Positions 1-9,172 of a stretch of DNA of 64,000 nt are shown here, one piece after another; within the stretch, counting starts at the first letter, position 1, and each line of letters begins with the position of its first letter. The DNA is from Thiobacillus denitrificans. Lineage in GTDB: Bacteria > Pseudomonadota > Gammaproteobacteria > Burkholderiales > Thiobacillaceae. A model generated the notes under the pieces. The model was not told the DNA's origin and searched no databases. It saw only the letters and a program-made list of their open reading frames with translations. The position numbers were made by a program, and so were the translations under genes. Where the stretch lies: positions 1 through 64,000 of the forward strand of contig NZ_LDUG01000006.1 of assembly GCF_001530125.1 (NCBI RefSeq), written 5' to 3'.

Positions 1-2
1 CC

Positions 3-164
3 GTGTTGTATGCCGGCATCGGCGGGCTGGCGGCATTTCTCGTCATTGGTCAATTCGACCTGAAATTCGCCAGTTACAAGTTCATTGCGATGGCCTCGTG
101 CTTCCTGGGCCTGATCTATTCCCAGCGCTTGCAAACAATCACCGGCGAACAAGGCAACAAATAG
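3..164 (+). CDS. C-terminal fragment of a membrane protein (gene cut by window edge)
   Basis: An open frame enters from the left edge and ends at TAG 162-164, giving 53 residues. The first half is hydrophobic (AGIGGLAAFLVIG, then a second segment around MASCFLGLIYS), followed by a short polar tail ending GEQGNK. That looks like the last one or two membrane helices of a transporter or permease. I do not recognise the family. It points towards hisG and its TA remnant, so it is convergent with them. Confidence 0.55.
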   Translation: MLYAGIGGLAAFLVIGQFDLKFASYKFIAMASCFLGLIYSQRLQTITGEQGNK

Positions 165-212
165 CGCACAGCTCTTGAGCTGGGCGAACGCCAAGGGCAA
201 CCCTGGGGGTGC

Positions 213-297
213 CGTTGTAGGAGGCCCGCCCTCGGGCCGATGCCGTGGAGGTTGCGACGGCGCGCAAATCGGGGCGAGGGCGCCCCCGCCCACAGGG
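213..297. repeat. REP-like intergenic unit
   Basis: A single unit of the window's commonest GC-rich repeat. It opens with GTTGTAGGAGG, contains the palindrome GGCCCGCCCTCGGGCC and the hairpin GGGCGAGGGCGCCC, and closes with CCCACAGG. The same architecture recurs at 1466-1784, 5215-5428 and about 14870-14958. The paired TGTAGGAG and CTCCTACA ends resemble the REP doublets known from Pseudomonas and Xanthomonas. Confidence 0.8.
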
Positions 298-331
298 CTG
301 GCCAATACCAACAAATAACGATGAAAGAGCC

Positions 332-414
332 TTTTCGTAGTAGCCGAGTGCCGAGGGCGTGCTCGCTTCTTCAACCAGCAACGGCAGGATTGCAGAGCTA
401 TCCCAGAATTTCAC
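332..414 (-). pseudogene. truncated vapC toxin gene (first 27 codons only)
   Basis: The frame starts at GTG 414, overlapping the vapB stop as in the intact module, and encodes a PIN-domain N-terminus (MKFWDSSAIL) identical to the toxin at 2059-2493. Identity ends at base 332; the open frame then runs into unrelated REP DNA. Only the first catalytic aspartate (Asp5) remains, so no active PIN nuclease can be made. The gene has been cut by whatever event created the 381 bp repeat. Confidence 0.85.
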
Positions 415-695
415 CGCGCCGACTCGCGCTCTTCCAGCAAAGCCTGGAGTACGCTGGCATGCTGCAGTGCTACGGGGAGCGGTGCCAAACGACAGGCCGT
501 TCCATGGCCTCGCCGCAGGATGCCTTTGCGTTCCAGAAGCGCAAGCTCGTCCGATTGGCCGTTTTCACTCACGACCGGGATGAGCCGGGCGGCCGGCCGG
601 TCGTGGTCGGTGATGAGGATGGTCTCGCCGTGGCGCACTTGTTCAATCAGCGCACTCAACTGATTTTTGGTGGCGGATATTGAGGCGGTTTTCAT
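411..695 (-). CDS. vapB: orphan antitoxin, Phd/YefM family (vapB copy 1)
   Basis: This encodes 94 residues. The N-terminal half is a Phd/YefM-type DNA-binding fold (ISATKNQLSALIEQVRHGE, then ILITDHDRPAARLIPV), and the C-terminal half is the charged, toxin-wrapping tail. It differs from the second copy (2490-2774) at four residues. Its partner toxin is truncated, so it is an orphan antitoxin. By family knowledge it could still bind the vapBC operator or neutralise VapC from the intact module; that is inference. It lies 21 bp downstream of hisG. Confidence 0.8.
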   Translation of the reverse strand: MKTASISATKNQLSALIEQVRHGETILITDHDRPAARLIPVVSENGQSDELALLERKGILRRGHGTACRLAPLPVALQHASVLQALLEERESAR

Positions 696-716
696 TTGGC
701 CATTATAGCCATTCAG

Positions 717-1379
717 TTACGCAGCGCCGCGTGTACCGACCGCCGACGAGAAGCCATCGATCACCGGCTGGATCAGGCTGCGCTTGAGCTTGAGCGCGGC
801 CTGATTGACGATCAGGCGCGAACTGATGTCGCTGATGTGTTCCACCGCGACCAGGCCGTTGGCCTTGAGGGTGCCGCCGGTGGAAACCAGGTCGACGATG
901 ACGTCGGACAGGCCGACCAGCGGGGCGAGCTCCATCGAGCCATACAGCTTGATGAGGTCGATGTGCACGCCCTTGCCGGCAAAGTGTTCGCGCGCGGCGT
1001 TGACGTACTTGGTGGCGACGCGGATGCGCGCGCCCTGCTTTACCGTGCCGGCGTAGTCGTAGCCTTCGCGCACGGCGACCATCATGCGGCAGCACGCGAT
1101 CTGCAGGTCGAGCGGCTGATAGAGGCCGTTGCCGCCGTGTTCGTTGAGCACATCCTTGCCGGCAATGCCAAGGTCGGCGGCGCCGTATTGCACGTAGGTC
1201 GGGACGTCGCTGGCGCGCACGATGATGAGCCGCACGTCGGCGCGGTTGGTGCCGATGATGAGCTTGCGCGAGGACTCGGGGTTCTCGGTCGGCGTGATGC
1301 CTGCCGCCGCCAGCAGCGGCAGCGTTTCTTCAAAGATGCGGCCCTTGGACAGGGCGAGGGTGATTCCGGTGTAGGTCAT
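717..1379 (-). CDS. hisG: ATP phosphoribosyltransferase, short form
   Basis: The enzyme catalyses the first step of histidine synthesis, joining ATP and PRPP to make phosphoribosyl-ATP. At 220 residues it is the short HisG form, which lacks the C-terminal regulatory domain and normally works with the HisRS-like subunit HisZ; hisZ is not in this window. Recognisable parts are the N-terminus [18 protein letters not shown] and the PRPP-binding stretch [17 protein letters not shown] 1379 is chosen over the longer start at 1403 because conservation begins at TLALSKGR. hisG follows murA in many betaproteobacteria; here vapBC and repeats separate them. Confidence 0.95.
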   Translation of the reverse strand: MTYTGITLALSKGRIFEETLPLLAAAGITPTENPESSRKLIIGTNRADVRLIIVRASDVPTYVQYGAADLGIAGKDVLNEHGGNGLYQPLDLQIACCRMMVAVREGYDYAGTVKQGARIRVATKYVNAAREHFAGKGVHIDLIKLYGSMELAPLVGLSDVIVDLVSTGGTLKANGLVAVEHISDISSRLIVNQAALKLKRSLIQPVIDGFSSAVGTRGAA

Positions 1380-1465
1380 GATGGCTTGTATCAGGGGTTG
1401 CATTTATTCAACCCGGATTATCCATTGAAATGCGGGGACGAATCGCCGCGCAACAGATTCGCGCT

Positions 1466-1784
1466 GTTGTAGGAGGCCCGCCCTCGGGCCGAATGCGGGC
1501 GGTTGTCCGGTGCGGGCAATCGCGGCGAGGGCGCCGCTCCTACAGGTCTGCGCTGTTGTAGGAGGCCCGCCCTCGGGCCGAAGCCTTGGCGGTTGCGGCG
1601 GTGCGAAATTCGGGGCGGGGCGCCCCTCCTACAGGTCCGCGCTGTTGTAGGAGCCCCCGCAAGGAGGAGGCCGTGGTTGTAAAAGCCGACGAGTCGGCAA
1701 CAACCACGCACGCCCACCCTCGGGCCGAAGCCTTGTCGGTTGCGGCGGTACGAAATTCGGGGCGGGGGCGCCCCTCCCACAGGG
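1466..1784. repeat. array of three REP-like units
   Basis: The units lie at 1466-1546, 1555-1635 and 1644-1784. Each begins GTTGTAGGAGG or a variant and ends CCTCCTACAGG or CCTCCCACAGG, with internal palindromes around GGCCCGCCCTCGGGCC and GGGGCGGGGCGCCCC. A conserved spacer TCNGCGCT lies between units. The third unit is interrupted by a separate hairpin element (1647-1716). The array lies in the 679 bp gene-free gap between hisG and vapC. Confidence 0.85.
1647..1716. repeat. nested hairpin element, copy 1
   Basis: Within the third REP unit lies a sequence with a long stem. GTGGTTGT (1673-1680) pairs perfectly with ACAACCAC (1700-1707), enclosing the palindrome GCCGACGAGTCGGC (1685-1698). 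A homologous element lies at 14806-14866. Between the copies one stem pair changes from T-A to C-G on both strands, which suggests that the fold itself is conserved. Confidence 0.65.
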
Positions 1785-1806
1785 GGGATACCCTGTGGGC
1801 CGTGCT

Positions 1807-1893
1807 GTCATCGCGAGCCCGCAGGGCGTGGCGATCCAGCGCTCTTCGATTCCGCTGGCATTCTGAATTGCTTCGCACTGCTCGCAATGACGG
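1807..1893. repeat. GTCAT-ended dispersed repeat, full copy
   Basis: The 87 bp element starts GTCATCGCGAG and ends CTCGCAATGAC, which are imperfect inverted termini. It contains GGCGATCCAG and ATTGCTTCGC, the hallmark words of a repeat family common in many bacterial chromosomes. A left-truncated relative lies at 2814-2877 next to murA. Orientation relative to the flanking DNA is the same in both places. Confidence 0.7.
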
Positions 1894-2058
1894 CATCTGC
1901 ATGGCTCCAGTGCACGCGCCGGATGCGCGCGCCGCCGAGGATGGCCATGATGAGCAGGGGCAACTCGGACGAGTGGCCGAACGGCAGTAGCAGGGGACGA
2001 CTGGCGACCACGAGGCGGGATTGAACATACGGGGAATCTCATGCCACTTTCCCCTCGT
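1894..2058. other. gene-free stretch with a possible murA 3'-end remnant
   Basis: Bases 1906-1931 match the last 26 bp of murA (2889-2914) with three mismatches (CAGTGC-CGCGCC-GATGCG-GCGCC). They sit about 13 bp from the GTCAT repeat, just as the real murA end does. On the minus strand this reads GARIRRVH against GARIRRAH in MurA. Upstream, the same frame reads LLLPFGHSSELPLLIMAILG, which looks like a scrap of a membrane protein, perhaps an O-antigen ligase. No functional gene is visible. Confidence 0.45.
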
Positions 2059-2493
2059 TCAATCCGCAAAATTTCGGATGACCATAAAGCCTTCGCGCTC
2101 GGCCGCCAGACTCAAGCGGGTATCCAGGCATACGAATTGCCAACCTTTCGGTCTATGCTCGCAGACAAGCAGCGCTGCTGCCAATTGCAGTGAATCGGCG
2201 GCGCGCAGAGGGTGAAGCCGCAGCAGGCGTTGAGCGATCTGGCGCACGCCGTCCAGGGGTTGCACTTCATGCCAGGCTGCCTGCAGCGCTGCCAATTGAC
2301 CCAGCGCCAGCGTGATTTCTGTCGAATCAAGCTTGGCTTCACGTTCGAGCCTGGCCAAGGCGGAAGCGCACTCGACCGGGGTTCCCCACCATGCAACGAT
2401 TTCAGGATTGTTTTCGTAATAGCCGAGTGCTGAGGGCGTGCTCGCTTCTTCAACCAGCAACGGCAGGATTGCAGAGCTATCCCAGAATTTCAC
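2059..2493 (-). CDS. vapC: PIN-domain ribonuclease toxin, VapC family
   Basis: The protein has 144 residues, a normal VapC length. All four acidic positions expected of a PIN nuclease can be placed: Asp5 (FWDSSA), Glu41 (VECASAL), Asp100 (AADSLQLAAAL) and Asp124 (CLDTRL). By family knowledge it would cleave RNA and inhibit translation unless bound by VapB. It starts at GTG 2493, whose bases overlap the vapB TGA as GTGA, so the two genes are translationally coupled. The module sits directly 3' of murA in the same orientation. Confidence 0.88.
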   Translation of the reverse strand: MKFWDSSAILPLLVEEASTPSALGYYENNPEIVAWWGTPVECASALARLEREAKLDSTEITLALGQLAALQAAWHEVQPLDGVRQIAQRLLRLHPLRAADSLQLAAALLVCEHRPKGWQFVCLDTRLSLAAEREGFMVIRNFAD

Positions 2494-2791
2494 CGCGCCG
2501 ACTCGCGTTCTTCCAGCAAAGCCTGGAGTGCGCTGGCATGCTGCAGTGCTACGGGGGGCGGTGCCAAACGACAGGCCGTTCCATGGCCTCGCCGCAGGAT
2601 GCCTTTGCGTTCCAGAAGCGCAAGCTCGTCCGATTGGCCGTTTTCACTCACGACCGGGATGAGCCGGGCGACCGGCCGGTCGTGGTCGGTGATGAGGATG
2701 GTCTCGCCGTGGCGAACTTGCTCAATCAGCGCACTCAACTGATTTTTGGTGGTGGATATTGAGGCGGTTTTCATTTGGCCATTATAGCCAT
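2411..2791 (-). repeat. 381 bp direct repeat, copy 2
   Basis: This is the partner of 332-712. It contains the complete vapB and the first 27 codons of the intact vapC. Upstream of the shared block this copy continues with AATTATATTGGGGC, whereas copy 1 runs straight into the 3' end of hisG. Confidence 0.9.
2490..2774 (-). CDS. vapB: antitoxin, Phd/YefM family (vapB copy 2)
   Basis: This 94-residue antitoxin precedes vapC and overlaps it by four bases. The N-terminal Phd/YefM region (ISTTKNQLSALIEQ, ILITDHDRPVARLIPV) should bind the module's own promoter; the C-terminal part would cap the toxin. The TATA-rich DNA just upstream (ATTATAGCCATAATTATAT, 2780-2799) is AT-rich against a GC-rich background and is the likely promoter-operator. 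The antitoxin is nearly identical to the orphan copy beyond hisG. Confidence 0.88.
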   Translation of the reverse strand: MKTASISTTKNQLSALIEQVRHGETILITDHDRPVARLIPVVSENGQSDELALLERKGILRRGHGTACRLAPPPVALQHASALQALLEERESAR

Positions 2792-2813
2792 AATTATATT
2801 GGGGCAGTTACGC

Positions 2814-2877
2814 GGCGATCCAGGATGCTTCGACTCAGCGGGCGTTCTGGATTGCTTCGCGTTGCTCGCAATGACGG
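2814..2877. repeat. GTCAT-ended dispersed repeat, left-truncated copy
   Basis: The sequence from GGCGATCCAG through ATTGCTTCGC to CTCGCAATGACGG aligns with 1829-1894. The left terminus seen at 1807 is missing. It fills most of the gap between murA and vapB. Confidence 0.65.
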
Positions 2878-2889
2878 CGGCAGCATATT

Positions 2890-4143
<1,254 letters not shown>

Positions 4144-4380
4144 TCAGCGCGCAGCCCAGTCTTCGGGGGTATAGGTCTTCATCGACAGCGCATGGATCTC
4201 CGCGTGCATGCGCGAACCGAGTGCGTCGTACACCAGCCGGTGCTGCTGGATCATGTTCTTGCCGGTGAAGGCCGGGCTGACGATCACCGCCTGAAAATGC
4301 TGGCCGTCGCCGTCCAGTTCGATGTGGTCACACGGCAGTTTCTCGGTGATCCAGCCTTTGATGTCGTCGGGGGTAACCAT
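4144..4380 (-). CDS. ibaG: BolA/IbaG-family protein
   Basis: The 78-residue protein has the BolA-like fold. Its signature regions are IELDGDGQHFQAVIVSPAF, then the invariant-histidine region around NMIQQHRLVYDALG and the end HALSMKTYTPEDW. IbaG/BolA proteins partner monothiol glutaredoxins in Fe-S and redox handling; which role applies here cannot be read from sequence. It sits between the ABC-2 permease gene and murA, as in E. coli where ibaG lies beside mla genes and murA. It is probably co-transcribed with both. Confidence 0.9.
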   Translation of the reverse strand: MVTPDDIKGWITEKLPCDHIELDGDGQHFQAVIVSPAFTGKNMIQQHRLVYDALGSRMHAEIHALSMKTYTPEDWAAR

Positions 4381-4395
4381 GCGTGTTGTGCCTCT

Positions 4396-5151
4396 TCAGT
4401 GTCTGAGTTTGTAGCCGCTTTTCAGCAGCGCCAGAGTGAGCGCGGATATTGCCACAAAGCAGGCACTGGCGACCAGCAAACCGAGCCAGGGATCGGTGTC
4501 GGACTGGCCGACAAACGCATAGCGAAAGCCGTCGATCAGGTAGAACACCGGGTTGGCATGCGAGATCCCCTGCCAGAAGGGGGGCAGTGAATGGATCGAG
4601 TAGAACACGCCGGACAGGAAGGTGAGCGGCAGGATGAGGAAGTTCTGGAATGCCGCCAACTGGTCGTATTTTTCCGCCCAGATGCCGGCGACGATGCCGA
4701 TCGCGCCCATGATGGCGCAGGCCAGCAGCGCATACGCCAGCAGCCAGCCCCAGTGCGGCATCTGCCACGGGGCGAACCACAGGGTCACCACCCAGACGCC
4801 AAGCCCGACCACCAGGCCGCGGATCACCGCCGCGCCCAGATAGGCCAGGAAAAATTCCAGGTAGGACAGCGGCGGCAGCAGCACGAACACGATGTTGCCC
4901 TGCATCTTCGACTGGATCAGGCTGGACGAGCTGTTGGAGAACGCGTTCTGCAGCATGCTCATCATCACCAGCCCCGGCACCAGGAAGCTGGTGTAGGAGA
5001 CGCCGGGATAGACTTCGACGTGCGCTTCCAGCACATGCGAGAAGATCAGCAGATACAGCAGGGCCGTCACCACCGGGGCGACCACCGTCTGCACCGCCAC
5101 TTTCCAGAAGCGCAGCATTTCCTTGTAGAAGAGTGCCGGCAATCCGCTCAT
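4396..5151 (-). CDS. ABC-2 type transporter permease
   Basis: This is a 251-residue inner-membrane protein with about six hydrophobic segments and an ABC-2 core (TSFLVPGLVMMSMLQNAF, later FLSGVFYSIHSLPPFWQ). It should pair with the ATPase at 5432-6340; the substrate is unknown, and such pairs export polysaccharides, lipids or drugs. ATG 5151 is preferred, with GAGGG just upstream. A longer open frame to 5349 only translates REP DNA and gives an implausible Arg/Pro-rich N-terminus. A REP array separates it from its ATPase gene. Confidence 0.88.
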   Translation of the reverse strand: MSGLPALFYKEMLRFWKVAVQTVVAPVVTALLYLLIFSHVLEAHVEVYPGVSYTSFLVPGLVMMSMLQNAFSNSSSSLIQSKMQGNIVFVLLPPLSYLEFFLAYLGAAVIRGLVVGLGVWVVTLWFAPWQMPHWGWLLAYALLACAIMGAIGIVAGIWAEKYDQLAAFQNFLILPLTFLSGVFYSIHSLPPFWQGISHANPVFYLIDGFRYAFVGQSDTDPWLGLLVASACFVAISALTLALLKSGYKLRH

Positions 5152-5214
5152 GTGAACACCCTCGAATCCGTCACGCCGGCGTCCATCCCCGAAAGAGGCA
5201 ATTCCGGGATGACG

Positions 5215-5428
5215 CGCCGCATTCGGGGCGAGGGCGCCCCGAATTTCGCGCCGTCGCAACCACCACGGCTTCGGCCCGGGGGCGGGCCTCCTACAACAGC
5301 GCGGACCTGTAGGAGGGGCGCCCTCGCCCCGAATTTCGTGCCATCGCAATCACCACGGCTTCGGCCCGGGGGCGGGCCTCCTACAACAGCGCGGACCTGT
5401 GGGAGGGGCGCCCTCGCCCCGATTTTCG
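5215..5428. repeat. REP-like array inside an operon
   Basis: The array holds about two and a half tandem REP-like units in reverse orientation, with GGGCGGGCCTCCTACAACAGCGC and CTGTAGGAGGGGCGCCC words. It fills almost the whole 280 bp between the ATPase and permease genes of one transporter. Hairpins in such units can stabilise upstream mRNA or stop RNA polymerase, so the array could set unequal levels of the two subunits. Confidence 0.8.
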
Positions 5429-5431
5429 TGC

Positions 5432-6336
<905 letters not shown>

Positions 6337-6340
<4 letters not shown>

Positions 6341-6615
6341 GCAGGCAACAGCTCGGACACCCCGTACAGCTCGGCCAGGGTGGCGAAGCTGGTCGGCAGG
6401 CCGGTGCAGGCAAGGCTGCGGCCGGCTTGCCGGGCCTGTCGCATGGCGCTGAAGATGAGGGGGAGCGCAGCCGAATCGGCGGTTTCGACGCCGCTGAAAT
6501 CCAGCGTGTCAACACCCTTGGCAAGCTGCGGCTGCAATTCGCGCAGCAGGCCGCCGACGCTGTCGACGGTCACCGCACCGGTGATGCGACAGCCGTTGCC
6601 CTCACATGCAATCAT
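6337..6615 (-). CDS. mlaB: STAS-domain protein MlaB
   Basis: The 92-residue STAS-domain protein is the cytoplasmic regulator of the MlaFEDB phospholipid transporter, where it binds and stabilises the MlaF ATPase. The STAS core is visible as TLDFSGVETADSAALPLIFSAM, with the conserved serine in ADSAAL. It lies directly after mlaC (four-base overlap) and before the ABC-2 ATPase gene. The mlaC-mlaB order matches the E. coli operon. Confidence 0.88.
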
Positions 6616-7262
6616 GAGCCGGGTCGCGGCGCCGGCTTGGCCTCACCGCGTGCAGACTGGGCAGCCAGCGTTTTGATCAGCCCGTCAATCCCGTTCTGGC
6701 GAATGGTGCTGGCAAAGGATGACCGGTAATTGGTCACCAGGCTGACGCCGTCGATCGTCACGTCATAGACCTTCCAGCCGAAAGCCGTTTTGTACATGCT
6801 GTAGTTGATGGGAATCGGTTGCCCGCCCGGCTGGAGGATTTCGGAGCGCACGGTCACATCGGTGTCGTCCGGCTTCATCGTCAGCGGTTTGAATTCGACG
6901 ACCTGGTCGGTGAACGCGGTGAGCGAACTGGAATAGGTGCGCACCAGCAGGTTGCGGAATTCGGTCACCAGTTTCTGTTTCTGCTTGGCGGTGGCACGTG
7001 GCCAGTGCCTGCCGAGGGCCAGCTGGGTCATGCGATTGAAGTCAAAGTTAGGCAGAATTTTGGCTTCGACCAGCTGATACACCTTGGCCAGGTTGCCGCG
7101 CTGAAGCTCCTTGTCCTGTTTCAGGATGGTGATAACTTCCTGCGTGGTGGTACGTGCCAGCACGTCGGGCGGGGTGTCGGACGGCATGTTGGCGGCGAGC
7201 GCCGCAGGCGCATTGAACCCCAGCAGCAGTGCCAGCAACGGCATTAAAAATGAGCGCAACAT
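6612..7262 (-). CDS. mlaC: periplasmic phospholipid-binding protein MlaC
   Basis: The 216-residue protein starts with a signal peptide (MLRSFLMPLLALLLGFNAPAALA). The mature part has the MlaC/Ttg2D pattern NFDFNRMTQLALGRHWPRAT, then KQKLVTEFRNLLVRTYSSSL and VYDVTIDGVSLVTNYRSSF. MlaC shuttles phospholipid across the periplasm between the outer-membrane MlaA complex and the inner-membrane MlaFEDB complex. No mlaA is present in this operon; a TolC-family gene occupies the place just upstream. Confidence 0.93.
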   Translation of the reverse strand: MLRSFLMPLLALLLGFNAPAALAANMPSDTPPDVLARTTTQEVITILKQDKELQRGNLAKVYQLVEAKILPNFDFNRMTQLALGRHWPRATAKQKQKLVTEFRNLLVRTYSSSLTAFTDQVVEFKPLTMKPDDTDVTVRSEILQPGGQPIPINYSMYKTAFGWKVYDVTIDGVSLVTNYRSSFASTIRQNGIDGLIKTLAAQSARGEAKPAPRPGS

Positions 7263-7343
7263 ATCAAGTATTCCTGTTCGAGAAAATCGGGGGACAAATC
7301 GGCGCGGCGCAGATCGGCAAGGCTAAGCGTAGACGCCCGCTGC

Positions 7344-8708
7344 TTACCGGAGTTCACCCGACAGGCGCGCCAACTGCGCCACATTCATGTTGTAGTCGTT
7401 GACCGTACGCAAATATTCGGTCTGTGCCAGGGTATAGTTCCTGATCGCGTCGGCCACCTTGTCGGCGCTTTCGAGCCCGGCCGAAAAATCGGCCAGCGAC
7501 GCCACCATCCAGCGCCGCGCCGCTGCGGCGCCTGCGGCCAGATCGCGCTGTGAATCATGGTTGGCCCGGGCGTTTGCATAGGCCTCGCCCACTTCAAACG
7601 GAATGCCGGCCACCGCAAAAGCCTTCTTGTGGTTGAGCGCTTCCAGTTCGGCCTGCGCCTGATTGACGCGGGCATTCGTCGCACCGAACACGCTGTCCCA
7701 TTTCACGCCCACCACCGGGGTGAGACCGCCGCCATTGAAGGGGTCGTTGAGGTAGGGGTTGTCCAGCCGCTCGCGCTGCGAGGCATAGTTGAACTGCCCG
7801 ATCACGCCAGCGTAGACGTCCGGCATGCGATCCGCTTTTTTGGCGGCCACCAGGGCACGGCGGGTGCGCAGTCCCGCTTCGAGCTGCTGCATTTCGGGAC
7901 GCTCCAGCAAGGCGCGCGACTGGAATTCGGCCAGATCGATCTGCGGGAAAGTCACCGGCTCGATCCGTGCATCGGCCACCGTGAGATCAGATTTCAGCCC
8001 CGCGCCGGTCAGCACTTTCAAGCCATCGAGGCTGATTTTTTCGACCGCGCGTGACTGGTGCACATACTTGGCCAGCATCCCTTTTGCGGTTTGCAGCGCA
8101 TACAGGTCGGATTGCCTGGATTCGCCGGTTTCTTCCTTGAGGTTGCGCTCGACCGAGGTGATGGCCTGATTCAGCCGCCCCTGCATGTCTTCCAGGAAAA
8201 CCCGGGTATCACGCGCGGTCAGATAGCCGAAGTAGGCACGCTTGGTGTCATACACCGTGTCGCCGCGCGTCTGCTTGAGTTCGCCGCGCTTGAGGTCGAC
8301 ATTGCCCTGCGCCGCCTCGCCGTAGCGCTCGATCTTGCCGAAGGTATAGAGCGGCTTGATCAGCGCGAAGTCGAGGTGGGTCCAGTCGGAAACGCCGTTA
8401 AAGCTGTTGCCGTCGGAGCGTGGCGTCGTTCCGCTGTAGGTGTTGCCGTCCTGATAGAACCCGCCCTCCACTTTCGGCGCCAGCCCCACAAAGGCGTTGG
8501 CGTTGAGCCGCCAGCCCGCTTTGCCCTGTACTTCCTGCAACATGCCGCGCGCGGCTTCGACCACCTGTTCGCGCTCCTTGATGCGGGGATCGGCGGCGAG
8601 GCTCATTTCCACCGCCTGCTGCAGGTTGATGGTCTCTGCCTGCCCAGGCAGGGTGGTCAGCAGCACGCCGGCTGCCAGGAGGGTATGGGTGAGTGCGTTG
8701 CGTTTCAT
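7344..8708 (-). CDS. TolC-family outer-membrane protein within the mla operon
   Basis: The 454-residue protein has a signal peptide (LLAAGVLLTTLPGQA) and the outer-membrane efflux-protein layout: two long alpha-helical repeats, with the motif INLQQAVEMSLAADPRI at the start and LAQTEYLRTVNDYNMNVAQL at the end. TolC-type trimers form periplasm-spanning exit ducts. Its ATG overlaps the mlaD stop by four bases, so it is an integral operon member. Many betaproteobacteria carry mlaA (vacJ) at this point. The duct could serve the ABC-2 exporter encoded downstream, or be linked to lipid transport; neither can be decided from sequence. Confidence 0.88.
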   Translation of the reverse strand: MKRNALTHTLLAAGVLLTTLPGQAETINLQQAVEMSLAADPRIKEREQVVEAARGMLQEVQGKAGWRLNANAFVGLAPKVEGGFYQDGNTYSGTTPRSDGNSFNGVSDWTHLDFALIKPLYTFGKIERYGEAAQGNVDLKRGELKQTRGDTVYDTKRAYFGYLTARDTRVFLEDMQGRLNQAITSVERNLKEETGESRQSDLYALQTAKGMLAKYVHQSRAVEKISLDGLKVLTGAGLKSDLTVADARIEPVTFPQIDLAEFQSRALLERPEMQQLEAGLRTRRALVAAKKADRMPDVYAGVIGQFNYASQRERLDNPYLNDPFNGGGLTPVVGVKWDSVFGATNARVNQAQAELEALNHKKAFAVAGIPFEVGEAYANARANHDSQRDLAAGAAAARRWMVASLADFSAGLESADKVADAIRNYTLAQTEYLRTVNDYNMNVAQLARLSGELR

Positions 8709-9172
8709 TGAGGCGCTCCTTCTTGAGCTTGGCCGTACATAAACCGTCCGATCAGATTCTCCAGCACCACGGCTGACTGGGTGATGAAGATCTGGTCCTG
8801 GTCCTTCAACATTTTGCTGTCGCCACCCGCTTCCAGCCCGACATATTGTTCGCCCAGCAAACCCGAGGTCATGATGGCGGCAGCGGTGTCCTTGGGAAAA
8901 GCATAGCGGTTATCCAGCCGCAGGGTAACGGCGGCTTCGAATGTTTCATTGTCGAAACGGATATCCGCCACCCGGCCAACCACCACGCCGGCGCTTTTAA
9001 TCGGCGCACGCGGCTTGAGCCCGCCGATATTGTCGAAACGGGCGACAACTTCGTAGCTGTTCGACGCGCTGACGACGCTCGTGCTGCCGACCTTGAGCGC
9101 CAGGAACAGCAACGCGGCAATGCCTGCGACGACGAATAATCCCACCCAGAGATCGAGTACGGTCTTGTTCAT
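8705..9172 (-). CDS. mlaD: MCE-domain protein MlaD
   Basis: The 155-residue protein has one N-terminal membrane helix (LWVGLFVVAGIAALLFLALKVG) followed by a single MCE domain (SYEVVARFDNIGGLKPRAPIK, GVVVGRVADIRFD). MlaD forms a hexameric ring in the periplasm on top of MlaE and hands lipids to MlaC. It abuts mlaE without a gap and overlaps the TolC-type gene. The length agrees with short-form MlaD. Confidence 0.95.
   Translation of the reverse strand: MNKTVLDLWVGLFVVAGIAALLFLALKVGSTSVVSASNSYEVVARFDNIGGLKPRAPIKSAGVVVGRVADIRFDNETFEAAVTLRLDNRYAFPKDTAAAIMTSGLLGEQYVGLEAGGDSKMLKDQDQIFITQSAVVLENLIGRFMYGQAQEGAPQ

Larger units (their letters stand above)
332..712 (-). repeat. 381 bp direct repeat, copy 1 (vapB plus start of vapC)
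   Basis: This block matches 2411-2791 with nine mismatches by eye alignment. It covers the 27 first codons of vapC, all of vapB and 17 bp of upstream DNA. Similarity stops abruptly at both ends. The two copies lie in the same orientation on either side of hisG and about 1.7 kb of DNA, so homologous recombination between them would delete or amplify hisG. Confidence 0.9.

Noticed and set aside
1894-2011. Intact O-antigen ligase or other membrane gene on the minus strand
   Set aside because: Only about 25 plausible residues are present and the frame runs into repeats on both sides.
2805-2813. CAGTTACGC upstream of vapB copy 2 as a remnant of the hisG end
   Set aside because: Only nine bases match; the following bases fit the GTCAT repeat better than hisG.
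5152-5349. N-terminal extension of the ABC-2 permease by 66 residues
   Set aside because: The extra part translates REP units, is Arg/Pro-rich, and a good ribosome-binding site precedes ATG 5151.
5215-5428. Short CRISPR array (regular repeats)
   Set aside because: The spacing regions are themselves similar, the units are REP-like with internal hairpins, and no cas genes are present.
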